This document shows, piece by piece, positions 41,558 through 50,654 of a stretch of 64,000 nucleotides of DNA. How positions within the stretch are numbered: the first letter of the stretch is position 1; each line of letters starts with the position of its first letter. Location: assembly GCA_016201105.1 (NCBI GenBank), contig JACQDN010000061.1, positions 1 to 64,000 of the forward strand. Direction: 5' to 3'. The notes beneath the pieces were generated by a model, which saw only the letters and a program-made list of their open reading frames with translations, was not told the DNA's origin and did no database searches. Position numbers and translations under genes: made by a program. This DNA comes from Pseudomonadota bacterium (GTDB lineage Bacteria; Pseudomonadota; Alphaproteobacteria; Micropepsales; Micropepsaceae).

Positions 41558-44257
41558 CCACGAATCTTCATCAACGGATCGCCATTCGAGACCGACGAAC
41601 GCCTTTCGATTCTGGAGGCCACCGCCCGCGCCGGCATTTGTGTGCCGACCGTCTGCTTCGACGCCAGGCTTGCCGCGATCGGCAGCTGCCGGATCTGCTC
41701 GGTCGATGTAGAAGGAGAAATCCATCCTCAGATCGCCTGCCGCACCGAAATCCGAGAAGGCATGCGCATCCACACCCATTCTCCCGCCATCGAAGCATTC
41801 CGGCACGAAATGATTTCGTGGCTCGCTGGCCGCGTGACGGCGGAGTCCTTTGCAAGCGAGCTGGGCAAGGAACTGCACGCGCTTATGCGAGTCTACGGGA
41901 TCGACCCGGCGCACAAAGGCCGGCGTGTGATCGCGCCCGATCTGTCGCATCCCTATATCCGCGTCGACATGGCCCAGTGCATCGGTTGCTTTCGCTGCGT
42001 CAAGATTTGCGAAGATCTCCAAGGCGAGTTTGTCTGGCACGCGCTCGGCCGCGCGGCGGATCTGCAAATCGTTCCGGATTCCGGAACGACACTGAGAGCC
42101 AGTTCCTGCGTCAGCTGCGGCGCTTGTGTGGACACTTGCCCAACGGCTGCACTCACCGATCGCGGCCCGCAATCCGCTGACGCGATCGAACGCTGGACAA
42201 GAACGACATGCGCCTATTGCGGCGTCGGCTGCGAACTGGAGGCCGGGATCTCGGACGGACGGATCGTGCGCGTGAGACCTGCAAAGAATGCGCCCGTCAA
42301 CAAAGGCCATCTTTGCGTGAAGGGCCGCTATGCCTTCGGTTTCACGCATTCCTCCGACCGTCAGCGCCGTCCGCTCGTCCGCCAGGGAAAAACCTGGCTG
42401 CCGGTCTCCTGGGACGATGCGCTCGCGCGGTGCGCCGAAGAGTTCCAGCGCATCTTGCGCGCGCATGGCCCCGACAGCATCGGCGTCATCGGATCGGCGC
42501 GCGCGACCAACGAAGAAAATTACCTGATCCAGAAGTTCGCGCGCGTCGTGCTCGGCACCAACAATGTCGATTGCTGCGCACGAGTCTGCCACACGCCGAG
42601 CGCGGCCGCGTTGAAAGCGATGCTAGGCGCCGGCGCGTCGACAAACTCGTTCGACGACATAGAAAAAGCCCGCACAATCTTCGTATTCGGCGCGAATCCG
42701 CTGGAAAACCACCCCGTGGTCGGCGCGCGGATTCGCCGGCAGGTTCTTCAACACGGTGCGCGGTTGATCGTGGCCGATCCGCGTCGCACGGAGTTGGCGA
42801 GCATGGCCACGATCCATCTCGCTCCGCGTCCCGGCACCAACATCGCGCTTCTCAATGCGCTCGCCCACACCATCGTGTCGGAGAACTTGATCGACCCCGA
42901 TTTTCTGGCGGAGCGCGTCGCGGGTTGGGATGATTTTCGCAACTTTATCGCTCGGTGGCCGGCCGAACGCGCGGCGGAGGTCTGCGGCGTTCCCGCCGAG
43001 GATATTCGCAAGGCGGCGCAGCTCTACGCGCGCGAAAAACCCGCGATGTCGTTTCACGGGCTGGGATTGACCGAGCACGTGCAAGGCACCGAAGGCGTCA
43101 TGGCGCTCATCAACCTGGCGCTTCTGTCGGGCAATATCGGAAAGCCCGGCACCGGCATCAATCCGCTGCGCGGGCAGAACAACGTCCAGGGCGCAGCCCA
43201 GATGGGTTGCGACCCGGCGATCCTCACGGGCTCCGTGCCCCTCGACGAACGGCGCTCGCTGTTCGAAGGCGTTTGGGATGCCCCCATTCCGCGCCAACGC
43301 GGCTTCAATCTCATGGCGATGATCGACGAAGCTCTCGCAGGCCGGCTCAAAGCGCTATGGGTCGTCGGCTACGACATCTTGCCGACGCTGGCGGACATGA
43401 ATGTGACGCGCCGGGCGCTCAAGAAACTCGACTTCGTCGTGGTGCAGGATCTTTTCCTCACCGATACGGCCGAGGCTGTCGGCGATCTTTTCCTGCCCGC
43501 CGCTTCGGCCTTCGAAAAAGACGGCACCTTCATGAATGCCGAACGCAGAATCCAACGGGTGCGAAAGGCGGTCGATGCGCCCGGCGAAGCCAGGCCCGAT
43601 TGGCGCATCGTCTGCGACATCGCCGAGCGGATGGGGCACGGCACGCGCTTCGCCTACGGCGCCGCCGAAGGCATCTGGAACGAAATCCGCCAGGTGTGGC
43701 CGGAGGCCGCCGGCATCAGCTATGCGCGCCTTGAGCAGGGCGGGTTGCAATGGCCTTGCCGCAGCGAAGACGATCCGGGCGTCCCCATCCTGCACGGCGT
43801 GGAGTTCGCCCGGTCCAAGCGCGCGACCCTGCAGAAAATCGACTACGTGCCCTCACCGGAGCAGACCTCGCCCGAATTTCCGATCCTGCTGACCACCGGA
43901 CGCAATCTCTACCAGTTCAACGCCGGCACCATGACGATGCGCACGCCGAACAAGAAGCTGAGGCAAACCGACGTGCTGGAAATAGCCCCCGCCGACGCCG
44001 GCCGGCTGAATATTCAAAGCGGCAGGCGCGTTCTTGTCCGCAGCCGGTATGGACACGCACGGATGAGCGCGCTGGTAACGGACAGGATAAAATCCGGCGA
44101 GGCTTTCGCGACGTTTCACGATTCCAAGGTGGGTCTCAACCGACTGACGGGGCCGTTCCGGGATGCCATCGTCGGCTCGCCCGAATACAAGGTGACGGCT
44201 GTCGCGATTGCAACGGTGACCGTGCGAACGTCCTCAACACAACTTCGCCGCAAATAA
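41555..44257 (+). CDS. Molybdenum formate dehydrogenase catalytic subunit (FdsA/FdhF-like)
   Basis: The protein has 900 residues. Order: a 2Fe-2S plant-type domain (ICVPTVCFDARLAAIGSCRI, about residues 1-75), two 4Fe-4S ferredoxin motifs (CIGCFRCVKIC, CVSCGACVDTCP), the 4Fe-4S site of the molybdopterin domain (CAYCGVGCELE), and the Mo-bisMGD domains to the C-terminus. NNVDCCARVCHTP places the molybdenum ligand at Cys345, so it is the cysteine, not the selenocysteine form. It should oxidise formate to CO2. No FdsB, FdsG or FdhD gene lies nearby, which is unusual; partners must be elsewhere. Confidence 0.9.
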   Translation: MPRIFINGSPFETDERLSILEATARAGICVPTVCFDARLAAIGSCRICSVDVEGEIHPQIACRTEIREGMRIHTHSPAIEAFRHEMISWLAGRVTAESFASELGKELHALMRVYGIDPAHKGRRVIAPDLSHPYIRVDMAQCIGCFRCVKICEDLQGEFVWHALGRAADLQIVPDSGTTLRASSCVSCGACVDTCPTAALTDRGPQSADAIERWTRTTCAYCGVGCELEAGISDGRIVRVRPAKNAPVNKGHLCVKGRYAFGFTHSSDRQRRPLVRQGKTWLPVSWDDALARCAEEFQRILRAHGPDSIGVIGSARATNEENYLIQKFARVVLGTNNVDCCARVCHTPSAAALKAMLGAGASTNSFDDIEKARTIFVFGANPLENHPVVGARIRRQVLQHGARLIVADPRRTELASMATIHLAPRPGTNIALLNALAHTIVSENLIDPDFLAERVAGWDDFRNFIARWPAERAAEVCGVPAEDIRKAAQLYAREKPAMSFHGLGLTEHVQGTEGVMALINLALLSGNIGKPGTGINPLRGQNNVQGAAQMGCDPAILTGSVPLDERRSLFEGVWDAPIPRQRGFNLMAMIDEALAGRLKALWVVGYDILPTLADMNVTRRALKKLDFVVVQDLFLTDTAEAVGDLFLPAASAFEKDGTFMNAERRIQRVRKAVDAPGEARPDWRIVCDIAERMGHGTRFAYGAAEGIWNEIRQVWPEAAGISYARLEQGGLQWPCRSEDDPGVPILHGVEFARSKRATLQKIDYVPSPEQTSPEFPILLTTGRNLYQFNAGTMTMRTPNKKLRQTDVLEIAPADAGRLNIQSGRRVLVRSRYGHARMSALVTDRIKSGEAFATFHDSKVGLNRLTGPFRDAIVGSPEYKVTAVAIATVTVRTSSTQLRRK

Positions 44258-44346
44258 AATCACGCTTTGCCATCAAGCCGAAGCGATGGCGCCGCAATGG
44301 CGGCGCTCAATCCTCTCCTGCCAATTCCAGTGCCTCGGAGGGGACC

Positions 44347-46590
44347 ATGCGGCATACGCAAACTAACTCAAGTTTCGGAAAAAGTGTGACCGGCTCGCGC
44401 ATCCCGCGCCGGTTGATCGCAGTGCTCGGCTTCGCCGCCTTGTTCGCGACGGCCGGCGCGGCTCAAACACAGATGTCACCGTCATGCGCGCCCGGCTTGA
44501 TGAGCCGCGACGAAACCGAAAGCGGCACCTTGCTGCTGAGGACCTCGACGCCCGGTTGCTATCTGGGCGCCCCGCGCGTCGCCGCCGACATTTCCATCGA
44601 GATCGCGGGGCCCATCGCCCGCACCAAAGTGACCCAACGCTTCGAAAACCCCGCCAACAGCTGGGTCGAGGGCGTCTATCTGTTTCCTCTGCCCGAAGGC
44701 GCCGCGGTCGACACGCTGAAGATGAAAGTAGGCGACCGCTTCATCGAAGGTCAGATCAAGGAACGCCAGGAAGCCCGCCAGATTTACGAAGCCGCGAAAG
44801 CCGAAGGCAAGAAGGCCAGCCTCGTCGAGCAGGATCGGCCTAACGTCTTCACCAACCAGGTCGCCAATATCGGCCCGCACGAAACCGTGGTGGTGCAGAT
44901 CGAATATCAGGAAAGCCTACGTTTCGAGAAAGACCGCTACAGCCTGCGCGTGCCGCTCGTCGTGGCCCCGCGATACAACCCGCCGCCGCGTGCCGTCGTT
45001 GCCGACAACGGCGACAGCCCGAGATTGTCATTGACGGATCCGGTGCCCGATCGCGACCGGCTCGATGCGCCGGTGCTGAGGCCGGAATGGGGCAAGATGA
45101 ACCCAGCGACCATCTCCGTTCACCTGGAAGCGGGATTTCCGATCGGTGACATCCAATCCGACAGCCATGCCGTCTCCATCGTCAGAAGCAGCAAGACGGC
45201 CGCTACGCTGACGCTGAAGGACGGCCAGACCGCGACGGACGGCGACTTCACCTTGAGCTTCTCGGCCGCGCGCGATGCGGCGCCGACCGTGTCGCTGCTG
45301 AAGGAAAGAACCGGCGACGGCGACTATCTCATGGCACTCGTCGTGCCGCCGAGCGCGGATCAGCACGTCCAGCCCAAGCCGCGCGAAGCGATTTTCGTGC
45401 TCGACAATTCGGGCTCGATGGAAGGCGAATCCATCCGCCAGGCGAAAGCGGGCCTTCTCCTTGCGCTCGGCCGGCTGAAACCTACGGACCGCTTCAACGT
45501 CATCCGCTTCGACGACACGCTGACCGTGCTCTTCCCGTATCCAGTGCCCGCAACGCCTGAAAACATTTCCAATGCCGAAAGCTATGTGTCGAGCATCGCC
45601 GCCAGCGGCGGAACGGAAATGCTGCCAGCCTTGCTTGCGGCCTTGAACGACGAAACGCCGAACGACACCTCGCATTTGCGCCAAGTGATCTTCCTCACCG
45701 ACGGCGAGGTCGGTAACGAAGCGGAGCTCTTCTCCGCCATCGCCAACAAACTGGGACGCTCGCGGCTCTTCACGGTGGGTATCGGTTCGGCGCCCAACGC
45801 CTTCTTCATGAGCGGAGCGGCGCGCGCCGGCCGCGGCACCTACACCTATATCGGCTCCATCGACGAGGTGGGTCCACGCATGGCCGAGCTGTTTGCCAAA
45901 CTGGAGCGGCCGGTGATGACCGATCTTGCCGCGCATTGGGCCGACGTGAACGACGCGGAAATCTGGCCCAATCCCTTGCCCGATCTCTATGTCGGAGAGC
46001 CAGTCATGCTGACGGCCAAGACGGCGAAGCTCAAAGGCACGCTGTTGCTCAGCGGCCGGCTCGGCGAGAAGGCGTGGGCCGCCCGTCTCGATCTCAGTCG
46101 GGCGCACGATGCAGCGGGAATTGAAAAGCTCTGGGCCCGCAATAAGATCGCCGCGCTGGACGACAGCCGCGTGCTTGGCGCCGACGCCGATCAGATCGAC
46201 AAGGCCGTGCTTCAGGTGGCGCTTGATCATCATCTGACGAGCCGGGTGACCAGCCTTGTCGCTGTCGACGTGACGTCGAGCCGTCCGCTCACAGCGTCGC
46301 TGACCACGCGCAGCGTGCCGCTCAACCTTCCGGCCGGATGGGATTTCGACAAAGTGTTCGGCAAGGAACGTGACGTCGACATCCAGCACGCCGATATTCC
46401 AGCGGGCCTGCTCAAACAGCTCGACGGCAAAGAGCATGCGGAAAATGCGGTGCGGCCGGCGGATGCGCCGATGGTCCTGCCGCAGGGCGCCACCGACTCC
46501 CGCCTGTTGCTCATTGCCGGTGTCATGCTCACCGCGCTCGCGCTGATGCTCCTGGGCGCGCGGCGCAAGTTTGCGGGCATGCGTTCGTGA
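44347..46590 (+). CDS. Proteobacterial sortase target protein with VIT and vWA domains
   Basis: The protein has 747 residues from the ATG at 44347, preceded by GGAGG. Signal peptide about 1-40, VIT domain (ISIEIAGPIARTKVTQRFEN, about 80-210), vWA domain with the MIDAS DNSGSMEGES (about 350-520), then a C-terminal sorting signal. That signal is LPQGATDSRLLLIAGVML, a hydrophobic helix and a basic RRKF end. The LPxGAT form takes the place of the Gram-positive LPxTG. It should be cut and handled by the class GN sortase encoded directly downstream (GTGA overlap). The biological role of this pair is unsettled. Confidence 0.92.
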   Translation: MRHTQTNSSFGKSVTGSRIPRRLIAVLGFAALFATAGAAQTQMSPSCAPGLMSRDETESGTLLLRTSTPGCYLGAPRVAADISIEIAGPIARTKVTQRFENPANSWVEGVYLFPLPEGAAVDTLKMKVGDRFIEGQIKERQEARQIYEAAKAEGKKASLVEQDRPNVFTNQVANIGPHETVVVQIEYQESLRFEKDRYSLRVPLVVAPRYNPPPRAVVADNGDSPRLSLTDPVPDRDRLDAPVLRPEWGKMNPATISVHLEAGFPIGDIQSDSHAVSIVRSSKTAATLTLKDGQTATDGDFTLSFSAARDAAPTVSLLKERTGDGDYLMALVVPPSADQHVQPKPREAIFVLDNSGSMEGESIRQAKAGLLLALGRLKPTDRFNVIRFDDTLTVLFPYPVPATPENISNAESYVSSIAASGGTEMLPALLAALNDETPNDTSHLRQVIFLTDGEVGNEAELFSAIANKLGRSRLFTVGIGSAPNAFFMSGAARAGRGTYTYIGSIDEVGPRMAELFAKLERPVMTDLAAHWADVNDAEIWPNPLPDLYVGEPVMLTAKTAKLKGTLLLSGRLGEKAWAARLDLSRAHDAAGIEKLWARNKIAALDDSRVLGADADQIDKAVLQVALDHHLTSRVTSLVAVDVTSSRPLTASLTTRSVPLNLPAGWDFDKVFGKERDVDIQHADIPAGLLKQLDGKEHAENAVRPADAPMVLPQGATDSRLLLIAGVMLTALALMLLGARRKFAGMRS

Positions 46591-47159
46591 TCGACCGCTT
46601 GCGCCTCCTGGCGATCGGGCTGCTGCTCATCGGCAGTAGCCTGATTGGCTGGGGTCTCTACATGCCGGCGAAGGCCGCGTTGGCGCAGATTCTGCTCGAA
46701 CGCGCTTGGGTGCGCGCCCAACAAGGCGATGCCGCCGCCAAACCGTGGCCATGGGCCGACATCAGCCCGGTGGCCGAACTGGAAATTCCGCGCCTTCACC
46801 AGAAGAACATCGTGCTTGAAGGCGCGAGCGGCGATGCGATGGCATTCGGACCCGGTCACATGGCCAACACGCCGGCTATCGGCCGTCGCGGCACGGCCAT
46901 CGTGGCCGCGCACCGCGACATGCAGTTTGAGGGCCTGGGTCAACTCGAGCGCGGCGACCTCATCGTGGCCACGTTACACGACGGCTCACGCTTGGTGTTT
47001 CGGGTCGTCGATCTACGGGTTGTCAGGGCCAACGCATCCGGGCTCGATCCGGCGGATGCGGGACCGACCGGCGCGCGTCTCGCGCTGGTGACCTGTTTTC
47101 CCTTCAACGGCGTGCTGCACAGCCCGCTGCGCTACATCGTGCTCGCGGATCGCGTCTGA
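46587..47159 (+). CDS. Class GN sortase
   Basis: The protein has 190 residues, begins with GTG overlapping the stop of the target gene, and has one N-terminal membrane helix (LLAIGLLLIGSSLIGWGLYM). The sortase fold shows the catalytic His in IVAAHRDMQFEGLGQLERGD, the Cys in LALVTCFPFNGVLHS and the Arg in HSPLRYIVLAD. It is a transpeptidase acting in the periplasm on the VIT/vWA protein. Sortases of this class are found in Gram-negatives such as marine Proteobacteria, one enzyme with one dedicated target, as here. Confidence 0.95.
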   Translation: MIDRLRLLAIGLLLIGSSLIGWGLYMPAKAALAQILLERAWVRAQQGDAAAKPWPWADISPVAELEIPRLHQKNIVLEGASGDAMAFGPGHMANTPAIGRRGTAIVAAHRDMQFEGLGQLERGDLIVATLHDGSRLVFRVVDLRVVRANASGLDPADAGPTGARLALVTCFPFNGVLHSPLRYIVLADRV

Positions 47160-47162
47160 AAT

Positions 47163-48020
47163 TCAAGCGGCTTCCGCGATCACCTTCGCCTCGATCGCAC
47201 CGATGCGATCGATTTCCACACGCACGGTATCCCCGGGCTTGAGAAACGCCGGCGGCTTTGACGCCATGCCGACACCGCCCGGCGTACCGGTAAACACGAT
47301 GTCACCCGGCTCCAGCGTCATCGCCTGGCTGAGCAGCGCGATCTGATCGTAGACGTTGAAGACAAGGTTTTTCGTATTCGAATTCTGCTTCATCTGGCCG
47401 TTGACGAGGCAGCGGATACCGAGCGTATGGGGATCGCCCACTTCGTCCGCCGTCGCGATCCAGGGACCGAACGGGGCATGGGTGTCGAAGGATTTTCCGA
47501 GCAGCCATTGCGGTGTGTGGAATTGCCAGTCGCGCACCGACACGTCGTTGCCGGCGCAATAGCCGAAGACCACGCTGGCGGCCTCCTCCTTCTTCACGTG
47601 GCGGCAGCGTTTGGCGATGAGGAAGACAAGTTCGGCCTCATAATCGACCGCCGACGAGACTTTCGGAATTTGAATGGGATCGTAGGGACCATTGACCGAA
47701 TTCGGCAATTTGGAAAACCAGATCTGCCGCTCGGGCTTGGCCTGCCCGCTTTCCTCGATGTGGTCGGCATAGTTGAGACCGATCGCGAGAATCTTCTGCG
47801 GCCGCGGCACCGGCGCCAGCAGCCTGACATCGCGCAAGGCGTGATGCGGCGCGGATTGCGCGGCGCGCTCAACATCCTTGCGCACATCGCTCCAGGCCGA
47901 AATCAATCCGATCATGTCGCGCGGCAGCGACGGCGCGGTTTTGGCGAGCGCGATGACGCCCTCGCCGGACACGATGCCAACCTGATCGCCAGCGTCCTTC
48001 ACGAATGTTACGAGTTTCAT
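47163..48020 (-). CDS. Fumarylacetoacetate hydrolase (FAH) family protein
   Basis: The protein has 285 residues from the ATG at 48020. The FAH fold shows IGLNYADHIEESG, the metal ligands in VDYEAELVFLIAKRC (E-x-E), CAGNDVSVRDWQ (D) and IVFTGTPGGVGMASKPPAFL. Members hydrolyse or decarboxylate 2-oxo acids such as acylpyruvates, fumarylpyruvate or 2-oxohept-3-ene dioate in aromatic breakdown. The substrate cannot be told from sequence. It ends 4 bp after the sortase stop on the other strand, so the two genes are convergent with no spacer. Confidence 0.92.
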   Translation of the reverse strand: MKLVTFVKDAGDQVGIVSGEGVIALAKTAPSLPRDMIGLISAWSDVRKDVERAAQSAPHHALRDVRLLAPVPRPQKILAIGLNYADHIEESGQAKPERQIWFSKLPNSVNGPYDPIQIPKVSSAVDYEAELVFLIAKRCRHVKKEEAASVVFGYCAGNDVSVRDWQFHTPQWLLGKSFDTHAPFGPWIATADEVGDPHTLGIRCLVNGQMKQNSNTKNLVFNVYDQIALLSQAMTLEPGDIVFTGTPGGVGMASKPPAFLKPGDTVRVEIDRIGAIEAKVIAEAA

Positions 48021-48110
48021 CTGCGCAATTCCGCTGTGGCAACTAGGGCAGCCTAGCAAAGAAAACGGGCGCCCTCACGGGCGCCCGCGATCTTGACGAT
48101 GTCATCCAAA

Positions 48111-50537
48111 TCAGAACTTCTGGCTGAACGACAGACCGATCGTTCTTGGCTGAGCTGTGAGGATGTAGGTCTGCGGTCCGCAGGTGCCGGGTGTGCACTC
48201 GGCGTAGCGACCGCGCTGTGCCTTTGTGTCGAAAACATTGAGCACGGAAAGGTCGATCTGCCAGTTGTCCCGGTCGATTCCGGCGATGAAATCGAATGTC
48301 GTGGACGCACGGGATGGGCCCAGCAGCGCTCGCTCCGCCTTGCGAAGGTCTGCCCAGGTCTCGCTTTGATGTTGGACGGAACCCTGCAGATGCCCCTGAA
48401 TGTTGTCGGCGACCGGGAATTCGTAGCGTGCGGTCGCATTGAGCTTCCACTTCGGCGTGATCGGAAGCTGCGTGCCCTTGGGTGCCTTCACGGAATGGGT
48501 TGCGCAATCTCCGCCACAATAGTCGCTCGCCAGATTGGCATCGTTGTAAGCGGCCGATCCGGACAGGGTGAGACTGTCGATCGGCAGCCAGGTGATTTGC
48601 GTCTCCATACCCTTCACCGTGGCTTGGCCGGCGTTGGCGATGATGGTCACGGAGTTGGGACCGAGGAACGGGAATTGGAATTTGTTCCAATTTTCCCAAT
48701 AGAGAGCGCCGTTGAAGCGCAAGCGATTGTCGTTCCAGCTCGTCTTCCAGCCGACTTCGTAGTTGTCGAGCGTATCGGAGGTATAGGGACCAACGCCCGG
48801 AATGTCGGTGCGCCGGTTGACGCCGCCGGGGCGGAAGCCGGTCGAGTAGGTCGCATAGACCATGCGATCGTCATCGATCTGCCAGGTGAGATTGACTTTA
48901 TGAGTTTCGCCGCTCTCTCTCACACGCGCACGGAGGTCAGTGCACGGGCCACGGTCGACACTCGTTGGTGCGAAACATCTCGACTCATAACTGTGGAATC
49001 CGAAGAAGCCCTTGAGAGAGTTGTTCGCCGTGAAATAGCGAATGCCGCCCGTCAACGTGAGATTGGAAGTGATGTCGAACGACGCTTCTCCGAACAGTGC
49101 AAAATCGCGGTCTTCGCGCAACTCGTCGGTGAGCCACCAAGTGTGCGGCCAACCGGTTACCGTGGCATTGAACGGCCCGGAATCCGCGATGTTTCCGGCG
49201 ATCTTGTAATCTTGCAGGATGTAGTGGGTCTGATCCTCGTAGAAGACGCCGGCCACCGCCCGCAGGCGGTTGTCCTTGCTGGTGGAAAGTCTCAGTTCGT
49301 GGCTCTGTTTCGTGAAATAATCGTGACCGACAATGTATTGCGACGGATCGACCGGAGTGCCGGAGTTGTCGACGAAGTATTGGTCGTAACTGGGGTAAAC
49401 GTTCTGATACCAGAATGTGTAGTCGGTATAGTCCGCTTCACTGTCGATCGTACGGGCCATGTAACCGCCGGAATAGACGACATCGAGATTGGCGATCTTG
49501 CCCGTAACGGTCAGCGCGGCCTGATACCACTTGTCCTTCACGAATTCCGGAAAGAAATGCAGCACCTGGAAGTCTTTTAGCGGGCGGTTGTAGCCGTAGG
49601 GGCCGTCCTTGGCATACGCGAAAACGCCGTCGGAATGCTCCGACTGCGCCGTGATCACCGGGGTGATCGTCCAGTTGTTGTCGAGTTCGATGCCTAGTGC
49701 GAGGCGGGCGCCGATCTTGTCGACCGTGTTGTAGTTGTTCTTGGCCCGGCTGGCATTGCTGATGGTTACCGGAGGAACGAGGACCGGCGGGTTGGAGGCG
49801 GCACCCGTCGGATCGCCCGGAAAGGTGCGCGTGCCCTTCACATTGTCGATCCAGCCTGCATCGTGCTCGTCCCATGCTACCAGACGAACCGCGATGTTGT
49901 CGCGGAGCGGGATATTGACGTGACCGTCCACTTTGTAGCCGACGCCGCCATGATTGACGGAATTGATTTCCGCTTCATAGGCGGCATCGAACGCCGAGGC
50001 ATCGGGCTTGTTGGTGATGATGCGGATGGTTCCCGATTCTGAACTTGCGCCGTAGAGCGTGCCTTGCGGGCCCGAGAGCGCTTCGACGCGCTCAACGTCG
50101 TAGGTCGGCACGTCGAGCGTGCCGCCGATGGTGGTGATCGGCTGCTCATCCAGATAGACGCCGACGGTCGGCAAGGGACCTGAGTGATTGCCGTTCTGGT
50201 CGCTGGCGATACCGCGCATCGTGATGTTGGCGAAGCCGGGGCCGCCGTTGCTGCCCTGCCCACTCACCGCATAGTTCACGCTCGGCATGTACTTCACGAA
50301 ATCGGTGAAGTCGGTGAGGTGAAGATCGCTGAGCTTTTCCGACGTGATCGCCTGCACGTTCATCGGAACGCGCTGGAGATTCTCTTCGCGCTTTTCCGCG
50401 GTGACCGTGACGACTTCAAGCCCGCCCGACTGCTGGGCTACGGCCGCAACCGGAAGGCCCGAGAGAATGGTGGTGGTCAGAAGAACCGGCAAAAGCGACG
50501 GGCGTGAGCGCCCGGCCCCAGAAGTCTTTGGCATCAT
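48111..50537 (-). CDS. TonB-dependent outer-membrane receptor
   Basis: The protein has 808 residues from the ATG at 50537. After a signal peptide come the TonB box region and plug (VEVVTVTAEKR-like EVVTVTAEKREENLQRVPMN), then DVERVEALSGPQGTLYGASS and the 22-stranded barrel ending in QPRTIGLSFSQKF with the terminal Phe. Such receptors import large substrates with TonB energy. The EENLQ..P pattern is typical of the large receptor family in Caulobacterales and Sphingomonadales for plant- or lipid-derived compounds. The upstream TPR-sulfotransferase gene on the same strand is a recurring partner. Confidence 0.93.
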   Translation of the reverse strand: MMPKTSGAGRSRPSLLPVLLTTTILSGLPVAAVAQQSGGLEVVTVTAEKREENLQRVPMNVQAITSEKLSDLHLTDFTDFVKYMPSVNYAVSGQGSNGGPGFANITMRGIASDQNGNHSGPLPTVGVYLDEQPITTIGGTLDVPTYDVERVEALSGPQGTLYGASSESGTIRIITNKPDASAFDAAYEAEINSVNHGGVGYKVDGHVNIPLRDNIAVRLVAWDEHDAGWIDNVKGTRTFPGDPTGAASNPPVLVPPVTISNASRAKNNYNTVDKIGARLALGIELDNNWTITPVITAQSEHSDGVFAYAKDGPYGYNRPLKDFQVLHFFPEFVKDKWYQAALTVTGKIANLDVVYSGGYMARTIDSEADYTDYTFWYQNVYPSYDQYFVDNSGTPVDPSQYIVGHDYFTKQSHELRLSTSKDNRLRAVAGVFYEDQTHYILQDYKIAGNIADSGPFNATVTGWPHTWWLTDELREDRDFALFGEASFDITSNLTLTGGIRYFTANNSLKGFFGFHSYESRCFAPTSVDRGPCTDLRARVRESGETHKVNLTWQIDDDRMVYATYSTGFRPGGVNRRTDIPGVGPYTSDTLDNYEVGWKTSWNDNRLRFNGALYWENWNKFQFPFLGPNSVTIIANAGQATVKGMETQITWLPIDSLTLSGSAAYNDANLASDYCGGDCATHSVKAPKGTQLPITPKWKLNATARYEFPVADNIQGHLQGSVQHQSETWADLRKAERALLGPSRASTTFDFIAGIDRDNWQIDLSVLNVFDTKAQRGRYAECTPGTCGPQTYILTAQPRTIGLSFSQKF

Positions 50538-50654
50538 GAGTCCCCGCTTCGCGAAGGATGAATGACACCCCCCGCCCCCTCCGGCTGTCAAGGCGAAGAA
50601 CCGCAGAAATCGGGCGAAACCGTTGAATTTGCTGGCGTGTTGCAGCCTTGCCGG

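Noticed and set aside
42584-42592. Selenocysteine formate dehydrogenase
   Set aside because: The active-site codon is TGC (Cys), with no in-frame TGA, so no SECIS is needed.
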